64,000 nt of DNA from Dehalococcoides sp. JdFR-54 (GTDB lineage Bacteria; Chloroflexota; Dehalococcoidia; JdFR-54). The position numbers and the translations under genes were made by a program. The notes beneath the pieces were generated by a model, which was not told the DNA's origin, made no database searches, and saw only the letters and a list, made by a program, of their open reading frames with translations. The stretch lies in NCBI GenBank assembly GCA_002011475.1, contig MTNP01000049.1, positions 1-64,000 on the forward strand, given 5' to 3'. This document shows, one piece after another, positions 43,870 through 51,441 of this stretch (position 1 is its first letter; each line of letters begins with the position of its first letter).

Positions 43870-44531
43870 TTTATGAGCGGGTGTCCCACCTTCTTCAGGT
43901 GCTCTTTCAGCTTTGGCACAGTTGCAGCCTCTGCCTCAGTCGCTATCTTACCCCTTATATCCTCAGGGATGACCTCGGAAACCTGTTCCTTTAAGGAGCT
44001 AGAAATCCACGCGACTCTGCTCCACCCACCATCTGCCTTAAGGAACTTCGGCGACTTCAGGTAGTCCACCGATATTCCTAGGTAACCCTCTTGTTGTTCG
44101 CCACCACCTGTCCGCTTTCTCAAGGCTGCCGCAGTGGTGCCGAAGATCCTTCCTTCAAATTTCCTGTCGACTATGGCGATCCCATTGACCCCCTTCAGAT
44201 AGAATGCAATGACCCCAAAGCATCCACAGGAGGCATGAGGAAAGCCGAACATGCTGTGAAGGAAGTATCTGCTATGCTTTCCGTTGGATCTCGCCGTCAC
44301 AGCATTATTTACCCCGCTATACTCTCCTCTAGCTGGATCCAGGCACTCACCTTTCTCAAACTGTGACAGATACTCGTCCTTGCCTTCGTTTATCTTCTCC
44401 TGATAGGTTTGGTACAGGCAGCCACAGCACCCAGGTCTCTCTGGGGTTATGATGCACACATGGTTTGGGGCAAAACGCTGACACTGAGTGTGGGCAAAGA
44501 AGACTTTGGCCTCTTCTTCCTTCATCTTCAC
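43866..44531 (-). CDS. Stand-alone acetyl-CoA synthase A-cluster domain protein, 221 aa
   Basis: This matches the C-terminal catalytic domain of acetyl-CoA synthase (AcsB/CdhC). CQRFAPNHVCIITPERPGCC holds Cys17, Cys26 and Cys36 in C-x8-C-x9-C spacing. FPHASCGCF holds the Cys102-Gly-Cys104 ligands of the distal nickel. GVNNAV, LGISVDYLKSPKFLKADGG and IPEDIRGKIATE are also typical. The residue I would expect to be the first cluster Cys, three before Cys17, is His14. Full ACS is two to three times longer, so the CODH- and corrinoid-protein-contact domains are missing. Start GTG 44531 with AGGAGG. No CODH genes are nearby. Confidence 0.85.
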   Translation of the reverse strand: MKMKEEEAKVFFAHTQCQRFAPNHVCIITPERPGCCGCLYQTYQEKINEGKDEYLSQFEKGECLDPARGEYSGVNNAVTARSNGKHSRYFLHSMFGFPHASCGCFGVIAFYLKGVNGIAIVDRKFEGRIFGTTAAALRKRTGGGEQQEGYLGISVDYLKSPKFLKADGGWSRVAWISSSLKEQVSEVIPEDIRGKIATEAEAATVPKLKEHLKKVGHPLIK

Positions 44532-44658
44532 ACATCCTCCTTTATTTGGTCTCTATTTTATTCCGCTTAGTTGTTTCAAGCAAGAAGTTGCTTGGCCATT
44601 TCGAACCCTTGTTTTACGCCTGGGCAATTCCAATGACTGAGTTCGGGTCATTTCGTAT

Positions 44659-44904
44659 CTAATTAGGTTCGTAAAAGCCAAAATCGCTCCCCATGCAGCA
44701 TTTCTTGTATTTTTTACCACTCCCGCAAGGACACGGATCGTTTCTGCCGACCCCTTTCATATTCAGGCCTGCCAACTGACAGAATTTACAGATCCAGTCT
44801 ACATGGTTTCTTAACTTATTATCTCCTATTTGTTGTTGTACAACAAGAAGCAAGGTAAAAACTTGAGTAGATAGAAATTGAGAGTAGAGGTTAAAGCTCA
44901 CCAT
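44659..44904 (-). CDS. SEC-C motif zinc-binding protein or remnant, up to 81 aa
   Basis: The C terminus has a complete SEC-C motif, [17 protein letters not shown], which binds zinc as in SecA tails and YecA-type proteins. The first 30 residues look like translated intergenic sequence, and the GTG start lies inside a dispersed repeat. A start at ATG 44760 would leave 33 residues. It is either a tiny SEC-C protein or the tail of a larger decayed gene. It forms its own unit between repeat copies. Confidence 0.5.
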   Translation of the reverse strand: MVSFNLYSQFLSTQVFTLLLVVQQQIGDNKLRNHVDWICKFCQLAGLNMKGVGRNDPCPCGSGKKYKKCCMGSDFGFYEPN

Positions 44905-44940
44905 TTAGGATAAAAGGTAAAACTTTTGAAAAGAGTTTTG
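44895..44940. repeat. Dispersed intergenic repeat, copy 5 (module B)
   Basis: GCTCACCATTTAGGATAAAA then GGTAAAACTTTTGAAAAGA is identical to copy 2 through the first 33 bases and differs only near the end. It lies between the SEC-C gene and the TIGR02391-like gene. Confidence 0.8.
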
Positions 44941-44947
44941 AATTAGC

Positions 44948-45739
44948 CTATTGATCCACCGCACAACTCTCGATGTCAGCTAGCAGTCTGTCTACGAAAC
45001 CAACAGTAGACCAAGCCCACGACCATTCTGTACTGGGGTCAAGCTGATGGTGATAAGGATTCCGAAGGTAAGAAACTATACCCAGCATTATTCGGTGAAA
45101 CGCGATTCGCTCATGTTTTTTGGTGCTGATGACCAAAACTGGATTGTCTGGCGAGAATAGTTTGTTGACTAGGTTTTCACCGGTCTGGTCAGCGCTGCTC
45201 GGAATCAAGCGAGCCAATCTTTCATGTGGGACCCTACTCCGAATGCGGTTTTCCAATACAGTAGTTGCTTCTCGGATCACTCTGTCATAATAACCTGGAG
45301 CTCTGAGTAGGTCGGAACAACGGCCCTCCAGTTCAGCATCTTTGATTACTAAAACAGGTATAGGCTGTTTCGGAGGCCATAGCCCCGCTTCTATAGCGCC
45401 CAACGCTCTATTCAACAATGTAGTGACAGCGGCTTTGAAATCGCGGAAATTGTGTGGCATTTCATTATTCCCACCCAGCAATGCAGTGGATAACAAGTCT
45501 CGATGGGAGACTCTTGGTGTGTAGGCGAATTTGGGTAAGACGATGACTCCATCACCAATAACCTCTAAGATGATTTTCGTTACTTGGGGTTCTTGTTTCT
45601 GTAGTTGTGCACGAAGGGAGTCAAGACGTTCACGTCTTTGCTCACCGAATATCTCGTCAGCATATTCACTGAATATTTTGAGAAAGGACTCCAGTGTATC
45701 TTTGACCTGTTGCGCACGTGTTTGCTCATCCATTGTCAT
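44948..45739 (-). CDS. TIGR02391-like (Ymh family) protein, 263 aa
   Basis: The C-terminal half carries the pattern of the TIGR02391/Ymh family: LVNKLFSPDNPVL, ERIAFHRIMLGIVSYLRNPYHH, with the RNPxxH pair, which also resembles HEPN-type RNase motifs (R-x4-6-H). The N-terminal half is helical and charged. Members are common in defence islands, but their biochemistry is little known. A start at ATG 45739 with GGGGGAG as ribosome site is preferred over the longer frame from 45775. A role in abortive infection is an inference. Confidence 0.65.
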   Translation of the reverse strand: MTMDEQTRAQQVKDTLESFLKIFSEYADEIFGEQRRERLDSLRAQLQKQEPQVTKIILEVIGDGVIVLPKFAYTPRVSHRDLLSTALLGGNNEMPHNFRDFKAAVTTLLNRALGAIEAGLWPPKQPIPVLVIKDAELEGRCSDLLRAPGYYDRVIREATTVLENRIRSRVPHERLARLIPSSADQTGENLVNKLFSPDNPVLVISTKKHERIAFHRIMLGIVSYLRNPYHHQLDPSTEWSWAWSTVGFVDRLLADIESCAVDQ

Positions 45740-45742
45740 TAA

Positions 45743-45794
45743 GCTCCCCCGTTCAGGATAAAAAGGTAAAACCAAGACCTTTGAAAAGACCTTC
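45743..45794. repeat. Dispersed intergenic repeat, copy 6 (module B variant)
   Basis: GCTCCCCCGTTCAGGATAAA followed by AAGGTAAAAC and, after a short insertion, TTTGAAAAGACCTTCG. It shares the end AAGACCTTCGT with the copy right of the IS3 element. AAGGT/ACCTT can again pair. It marks the right edge of the cassette-like region. Confidence 0.65.
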
Positions 45795-45858
45795 GTATTG
45801 GCATATTGAGAGGGGCCATATCAATGAGTCCGACAGGTATCCCCTAATGTAGACTCTC

Positions 45859-47565
45859 TCACTCTTGATACACCAGAACCTTTTTGATCGTGTCAAATAT
45901 CATTTCTCTCCTGGCATCAACAAACTCTTCAAAGTGGTCAGGCTTGTGCAGCTGACGATCTTTCGGTATCAAATATCGTTCAAAGAAGTCGGGCTTATCC
46001 CTAAGAATCTGTGGGAAATACTCTTCCGGGAGAGCGTTTGTCTTCGACTTGTTCAAGCTACTTTCAAGGAACATGTAGTTGCCAATGTTGTTAACGAGCC
46101 GGTGGGGGTATTTATAGGGTGCTAATAGCATTTTGCTTTTTGGGAAGATATGGTCAATCTCAGGCACGTTGCCATTTAACTGGGGCTGGAAGTTCACTAT
46201 TTCGTTGTTGAATAGATACACTAGGTTGAGGATTATATAGGAATTACCATCAATAATATCGGCGTCAACGTCAGTCGTTCTGCCTCTGTTCTTGATAAAT
46301 GCCTCTAATTCAGAATGAGGGAAGTAGTCAACTGAGGAATAGTTTCTTATGACGTTTACGCAGCCGTCGATAATCGTGTCCGCTTGGCCACTAAAGTTCG
46401 CGTTTAACAAGGTCTTGTAAAGCCAGACCTGCATATTATGTTTGATTCTAGCAGAATTCGGTCGGCAATTGTGGATGTATGCGAAGTAGATAATTGGGAT
46501 CAGGGCATTGTAGCTTGGGAGCAAGTCGTCAGAGGTAATTCGAGCATACGCCAGAAAGTCAGCCAGGTATTTGAAGCTTTTCAGGATACGTTGCCAGTTA
46601 TCCCGTACAGCTGCTAGATTCCTTTCCCCTTCAGGTCCCTTAAACTTCTCTACTTGGTATCGCGCTCCCTTTTCCAAAACGACCAACGCCGTTTTCAAGA
46701 TGAAGTCTTTATCAAAATAGAATGCCCCGTTTTTGTTTAGCGTATTTATCAAATCCTCGAACTCTTCCTCGGCATCACCCCAGTTCAGCTTGATGAGCGA
46801 GAACATCAAATCGGATTTACTGAGGATTGTTCCCCCAGAATTTGTTCTGATGAAGATTTCTAGTACCTCGTTGTAATCAGTGAACTTTCCGGTAGTGCTG
46901 TCTATGGGATAATAGTAAATCAGTGGCAATTCGTTGAATATGTTCTTGACCTGGGACACGTTCTCCAAGACTTGTTCTTCTATCTCGCTATCAACTTCTA
47001 TTTCTTCCCGCATTCTGGTGAGAATCTTCCGCTGGATGGCGACGGCATTCTCGTCGCTCATCACAATTTCCTTCAGTGGCACCCAATACGCTCCGCCTCC
47101 ATTCCATTTTCTCGCTTCATCCCTGGTAGCGTACTCAAAATCGTATCTTAGCTCGTCCTTTCCGTCCTGGAATACTCCCTTCCCACTTAAGATATTGAAG
47201 TACAGCTCCTTGCCATTGTAAGTCCCCTTCAGCGCCATATAGAGAGTCTGAAGCCTCTGCTGCCCATCTAGGACAAGGGTCTTTTCCCTGTCCCTTAATT
47301 CGCTGGATTTTAGATAGGTCTCCTTCACGTTCATACCATCCCTATAGTCGTCAACAAACCGCCTGACCTGAATGTCGTCTCTGGTGACCCAAAACAGAAA
47401 CGTGCTAAACGGATAGCCCCTTAAGACAGAATCAAAGAATTTCTTCACCTGATTGTGAGTCCTGTCCTGCTTCCAGACGAAAGGTCTCTGAATATGTGGC
47501 AGCAATAGCTTTCTCTCGTCCATCATTTGGACAGCTTTCCTAATGGTCATGCTCTCGTATTTCAT
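45859..47565 (-). CDS. GmrSD-like DUF262/DUF1524 nuclease, 568 aa
   Basis: The N-terminal DUF262 (ParB/Srx-like NTPase) domain has LLPHIQRPFVWK (about residues 20-31) and the hallmark LVLDGQQRLQTLYMAL (about 96-111). The C-terminal DUF1524 domain has the HNH nuclease core EIDHIFPKSKML, then LVNNIGNYMFLESSLNKSKTNALPEEYF. Known GmrSD fusions are type IV restriction enzymes that cut modified phage DNA. Here it is the last gene of the PglZ/methyltransferase operon, 28 bases after the small gene. This placement suggests it is the effector, or a back-up against modified DNA. GGAGG ribosome site before the ATG. Confidence 0.85.
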   Translation of the reverse strand: MKYESMTIRKAVQMMDERKLLLPHIQRPFVWKQDRTHNQVKKFFDSVLRGYPFSTFLFWVTRDDIQVRRFVDDYRDGMNVKETYLKSSELRDREKTLVLDGQQRLQTLYMALKGTYNGKELYFNILSGKGVFQDGKDELRYDFEYATRDEARKWNGGGAYWVPLKEIVMSDENAVAIQRKILTRMREEIEVDSEIEEQVLENVSQVKNIFNELPLIYYYPIDSTTGKFTDYNEVLEIFIRTNSGGTILSKSDLMFSLIKLNWGDAEEEFEDLINTLNKNGAFYFDKDFILKTALVVLEKGARYQVEKFKGPEGERNLAAVRDNWQRILKSFKYLADFLAYARITSDDLLPSYNALIPIIYFAYIHNCRPNSARIKHNMQVWLYKTLLNANFSGQADTIIDGCVNVIRNYSSVDYFPHSELEAFIKNRGRTTDVDADIIDGNSYIILNLVYLFNNEIVNFQPQLNGNVPEIDHIFPKSKMLLAPYKYPHRLVNNIGNYMFLESSLNKSKTNALPEEYFPQILRDKPDFFERYLIPKDRQLHKPDHFEEFVDARREMIFDTIKKVLVYQE

Positions 47566-47593
47566 CCCGGACCTCCAGAACTCGTCTCCAATC

Positions 47594-47965
47594 TCATACT
47601 CTCTCCGTGTACAAATGTCCGGGGGCCTCAGGCACCAGCATCCCGAATATGGAGTGAGCTTGTATCTCGCTGCCTTTATACACTAGCTTAGGGCGCTCCC
47701 CATAGGTTAGCTTATCCACAGCGAAGATAAGCTCGGCTTTGCGGTTGAAGAGGAAATTCTCTGCGTCCTGTAGCGCCTTTCTTAGCTCTGTGCCGAGCGA
47801 AGGATAATGATAGAGCATGTAGTCCAGACCCTCAATCTTAACCCGCTCGGTTTCGATAAAGCGCTGGTGAAGAAGTTGGATGAAGCGAACTATGCTCAGC
47901 CGCCTGTCAAAGCTTTCGTCCTTGAGCCTTGCTGCCTCGATGAGATGAATACCTGGCTTGTCCAT
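47594..47965 (-). CDS. Uncharacterised small protein of the PglZ operon, 123 aa
   Basis: Soluble, charged protein (RLSIVRFIQLLHQRFIETERV; ALQDAENFLFNRKAELIFAVDK) with no recognised motif. It begins three bases after the methyltransferase gene ends, so it is clearly part of the operon. It could be a specificity or regulatory partner like the small BREX proteins BrxA, BrxB or BrxF, but no sequence similarity to those was seen by eye. Confidence 0.6.
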   Translation of the reverse strand: MDKPGIHLIEAARLKDESFDRRLSIVRFIQLLHQRFIETERVKIEGLDYMLYHYPSLGTELRKALQDAENFLFNRKAELIFAVDKLTYGERPKLVYKGSEIQAHSIFGMLVPEAPGHLYTERV

Positions 47966-47968
47966 CCC

Positions 47969-50527
47969 TTATCTCCGCCCACCAACGGCCTGAATGTAAT
48001 TGTGGAGGGTCTTATACGTGTTATCACCCGTCTTCAGGAACAGGAGGCGGGCAACTTTGGAAATGGCATCGGGACTAGTACTGCTGCTCAGGGGGATGCT
48101 ACCTTTGCCTTTCACATCGTTGTAGAGGCGATGGAGCTGATCAATAACAGTGTAGCTTGAGTGCTCTTCCAGATATTTCTTGCGCTGCACAGGGGAGAGC
48201 ACCACAACCTTGCTTCCATCTCGTTTGATAAGCTGTTGCCTCTCTAGTGACCTGAGGAAGTCTTCGCCCCCGACTTTGAAGCGTTTGTCTATGTCGTCTT
48301 TAGTGAGCCCACGCCGGCCCGCTACGTAGAGGCAGTAGTCTCTAGTGGTCTCATCCACGCCAGCAGGAATTTCTCGCAGGTCTTCTTCCTTGATTATGGT
48401 GTCCACCATATCCGCCATGTCCTCGAGGGCCTTCGTAATGCCCTCTTCACCCCTGACGGGCTGCCCATCATCGCCATAAACCTTTGGGTAGTAGCGGGAG
48501 AAGACTTGTAGACACTTACCCATGAGGATGACGAAGACATCTTCATCGCTTAGCCCCTTCCCCTGTGCGCGGTAACTGCGAAACAGATCCACCACCTCTT
48601 GATACACCTCCCCCTTAATACGACCCAGGCTAGCCTCAACTCTGGGCTCCTCCTTTCGCTTTCGGCACACGCAAGGTATGTCATAGCCTGCCCCGCCACG
48701 GTGGATGGTGGTCTCTTGCTCTGAGGTGACAGGATAGATGGCATCCACCGTAAATCCGGACTCTAAGATGCTCCATAGGAGCCCTGCCCAAGCCCACGGC
48801 TTGGAGTGGTGGAAGGTGAAGACCAGAAAGCCGTCGTCCTTGAGGACTCGGCGGCACTCCCGGTAGCACGTTATCAATCCGGCCCAGAATTCCTTCCGCT
48901 GCCGCGCCTGCTCCTCCCCAGCTAGGCCGGGCATCACCACAAGCTCTCCCTCAGACCTTTTCGGAGTATAGATAGGACGATACCAGGAATAAGTGTCCTT
49001 GAGGGCGAGACATTGCCAGATATAGAAGAAGTCAGCCAACTCCCCATACATCACATTGTCGCAGTAAGGAGGGTCGGTGACGACAGCGTCTACCGATTGC
49101 GGAGGTAGAAAAGATAGGTCTTCTGCGGTACCACAGCGGAGGAGAGCGTTGCGGTCGTTTTCCATTAGGTCATTATAGGAAAAGGCCAACTTGCCCTCAA
49201 ACCCATCACCAATCGCCTTCCTTGGAGGCTTGCCTCCGAGGTTCGCATTCCAGGGCTGAAGGCGATACTCTGTGCCTTCTATAAAGTTGGTGTAGCATGA
49301 AAGAAAGCCCATACCCCGTCCCCACGGATTGGTCTCTGCTACCTGAGCTGGAGGGATATACGCATGGTGTGCAAACAGGTCCCTCATCTGAGCATGTCCA
49401 GCATGGTAGGTCGCAAACATGTTAGTAGCCCTAAGGCTGTCCGAAAACGCCAAGAGCAACGCCTCGCGAACCCTGCGGTCCTCCACTTTCACTATCTCCC
49501 CAAGCAACAGTGACAAGGTCAAAAGCTGTCGCTCGTTGAACATCTCATAGAAGTAGCGGTACAGGAAATTCTTGGCTTGCTTGGTGTTAAAACCATCTCG
49601 CATTTCCTGGGTTGGCACCAACCTACCCATCACCTCATCTTTGATGGCGTTCCAGTCGTCCTTTGCTCTTTCGAAGAGGCGGACGTCTTCCTCATCTACC
49701 CCTTTGTAGTCTCTCGACTTACACTGGGGGCAGTAGTATTCGACTGCAAACATCTCCGGCTCCGGAGGCCGGCCCCACTTCTTCACAACATCAAGCACAG
49801 AATCAGTGCCGTGCACGCAGCGGAAATTCGGGCTTTTCGCTTCCTTCACTCCCCTGCTGGGGTCGAACGCTTGCAGGCACTTGGGGCAGGTAACCTGCTT
49901 CGCTCCCGCAGATGCCCACCATACAGTGTAGCACTCGGGGCAGAAGACGGTGTCCATCTCCCGCTTATCGCGCCTGACTCCGCGTGCTAGGATGTAGTTC
50001 GGGAAAAGCCGAACCATCTCACCGCCCCGCTGGCAGGGAACTTTGTTAACCCAGAAAATATACATCGCCTCAGCCTGGTGCCCCTTGAGACAGCAGGTCT
50101 GGTAGTAGGATTTTATTCTGGGGGCGATTCTGGCCTCTATACCCTTAAAAGCAGCGTCCAACGCTTTGAGGTCTATTGGCTCGAGAGCGTTTTTGACAGT
50201 AAACCAAGCCACCGGATGGATTTCCATACCAATGACCTTACAACCCAAGCGAAGGCCTTCCACTAGCGTTGTGCCTGAGCCCATGAAAGGGTCAAGGATC
50301 ACTTTATCTAGGGTGTGCTTCTTGTAGAACTCACCACCCAGAGCGTCAAACAGCCTGGCGCCTTCGGGGAGAAAGGCGGCCAGGATAAGGGCACGGAAGA
50401 TGCACCCGGCCCGGTGTGCCCACCACTTATGCATCTGATAAATAGGCGGTGTCGTTATCCCCTTTTCCTTAGAGACAAGGTCGTTCAGCTCTTGGATGGG
50501 AAAGTCCACCTCAATTAGTCGGCGCAT
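47969..50527 (-). CDS. DUF1156 DNA adenine methyltransferase (PglXI-like), 852 aa
   Basis: The N terminus (IEVDFPIQELNDLVSKEKGI, then MHKWWAHR) is the DUF1156 signature. The SAM motif DPFMGSGTTLVEGL lies at about residues 90-103 and the catalytic motif TDPPYCDNVMYGEL at about 490. Two zinc-ribbon pairs (CPECYTVWW...CPKC and YYCPQCKSRD) lie between them. This family is an adenine-specific methylase found with PglZ and BrxC/DUF499-type ATPases in type 3 BREX-like loci. ATG 50527 with AGGAGG seven bases upstream is used instead of the TTG two codons earlier. It should mark host DNA; the target sequence is unknown. Confidence 0.87.
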   Translation of the reverse strand: MRRLIEVDFPIQELNDLVSKEKGITTPPIYQMHKWWAHRAGCIFRALILAAFLPEGARLFDALGGEFYKKHTLDKVILDPFMGSGTTLVEGLRLGCKVIGMEIHPVAWFTVKNALEPIDLKALDAAFKGIEARIAPRIKSYYQTCCLKGHQAEAMYIFWVNKVPCQRGGEMVRLFPNYILARGVRRDKREMDTVFCPECYTVWWASAGAKQVTCPKCLQAFDPSRGVKEAKSPNFRCVHGTDSVLDVVKKWGRPPEPEMFAVEYYCPQCKSRDYKGVDEEDVRLFERAKDDWNAIKDEVMGRLVPTQEMRDGFNTKQAKNFLYRYFYEMFNERQLLTLSLLLGEIVKVEDRRVREALLLAFSDSLRATNMFATYHAGHAQMRDLFAHHAYIPPAQVAETNPWGRGMGFLSCYTNFIEGTEYRLQPWNANLGGKPPRKAIGDGFEGKLAFSYNDLMENDRNALLRCGTAEDLSFLPPQSVDAVVTDPPYCDNVMYGELADFFYIWQCLALKDTYSWYRPIYTPKRSEGELVVMPGLAGEEQARQRKEFWAGLITCYRECRRVLKDDGFLVFTFHHSKPWAWAGLLWSILESGFTVDAIYPVTSEQETTIHRGGAGYDIPCVCRKRKEEPRVEASLGRIKGEVYQEVVDLFRSYRAQGKGLSDEDVFVILMGKCLQVFSRYYPKVYGDDGQPVRGEEGITKALEDMADMVDTIIKEEDLREIPAGVDETTRDYCLYVAGRRGLTKDDIDKRFKVGGEDFLRSLERQQLIKRDGSKVVVLSPVQRKKYLEEHSSYTVIDQLHRLYNDVKGKGSIPLSSSTSPDAISKVARLLFLKTGDNTYKTLHNYIQAVGGRR

Positions 50528-50538
50528 GAGCAAGCCTC

Positions 50539-51441
50539 CTATTTGGCTTTAGCCTTGATGACGGGAACCAAGCACTCTACAAAGGAGAGCCCGCCATGGA
50601 AATACATCTTATCCCTTTGCCGCCAGATATACCTCCCCCGTACCAAGAGGGTATCACCGGCAGACAAGGTCTTCTCAATAACAATCGGCGAGGCCTCCTT
50701 GCCCCGGGCATACCGTGCACCTCCAAAGAGTTTCCGCATCGCCGTCTGCGCCGACTGAGCAAGCTCGAAGGCATGGTCAGCCCTGTCGGCGTAAACGTAG
50801 CCATGGTCTGAAGTGAGGAGGAAGGCGTCGCGTCCTGAGTTGCGCAGGATTTCAAGGATGTATTGGGAGGTCTTGCCGAAGACCTCTGAGGGAGAAAGGA
50901 TGGTAGCGTGGAGACCTCTATCAGGATATCTCAGCCAGATAAAGCGGAGGTTTTGTGGTGGAAACTGGGGCACGGGGTGGCCGGGAGGAGAGACGAAGAT
51001 TCCCTGCCTGGCGCTAATCTGGGTGGGTTGGCCCATGTTGAAGTGCTTTCGGGTAAAGGACGCGGTGTCCGAAGGCAGCGCTGAAAGGGAAAAGGAAAGA
51101 CTCTCGACCCGGTAGTTTTGAGCCTCCAAGAAGGGCTTCAGCAGACACGCTTCCCGGATGCTCATTGCATCCACGATAATGACAAGCCTATCCTCTTCAC
51201 CTGCCCAAGGCGACGTTTTGTAGACTGCCGCAGCATCACGGAGCTCCTCATAAGCTTCAAGGTATGTCCGCTCTAGAGTTTCTTCAAGCCGGCAGGACTC
51301 TATCTCCTTGTCTCCATAGAACCCGTCCAAATCGTGTGGAACGGAATCAACGGACCATATGTCCGTGAGGGCATCCCACACCACCGATAGCGTGTTATCT
51401 CCTCCTATTAGGCGGCGTAGAGCTACCTCAATGTTCTTCAA
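50539..51441 (-). CDS. PglZ-like protein (alkaline phosphatase superfamily), 300 aa
   Basis: Short PglZ domain protein. LVIIVDAMSIREACLL (about residues 86-101) supplies the first metal Asp, LLTSDHGYVYADR (about 208-220) the second Asp/His, and YFHGGLSFVECLVPVI near the C terminus the last His and the PglZ end block. BREX PglZ proteins are usually 650-900 aa, so this is a minimal form. It overlaps the end of the ATPase gene by 14 bases and is followed directly by the methyltransferase. Confidence 0.83.
   Translation of the reverse strand: MKNIEVALRRLIGGDNTLSVVWDALTDIWSVDSVPHDLDGFYGDKEIESCRLEETLERTYLEAYEELRDAAAVYKTSPWAGEEDRLVIIVDAMSIREACLLKPFLEAQNYRVESLSFSLSALPSDTASFTRKHFNMGQPTQISARQGIFVSPPGHPVPQFPPQNLRFIWLRYPDRGLHATILSPSEVFGKTSQYILEILRNSGRDAFLLTSDHGYVYADRADHAFELAQSAQTAMRKLFGGARYARGKEASPIVIEKTLSAGDTLLVRGRYIWRQRDKMYFHGGLSFVECLVPVIKAKAK

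Noticed and set aside
44636-44690. Possible further copy of repeat module A
   Set aside because: There is partial similarity to 37392-37446, but it overlaps the end of the SEC-C coding region and is too weak to count.
36831-45794. Dispersed repeats considered as a CRISPR array or a classical integron
   Set aside because: The spacings are gene-sized and irregular, there are no cas genes, no IntI-type integrase and no paired RYYYAAC/GTTRRRY attC cores were found.
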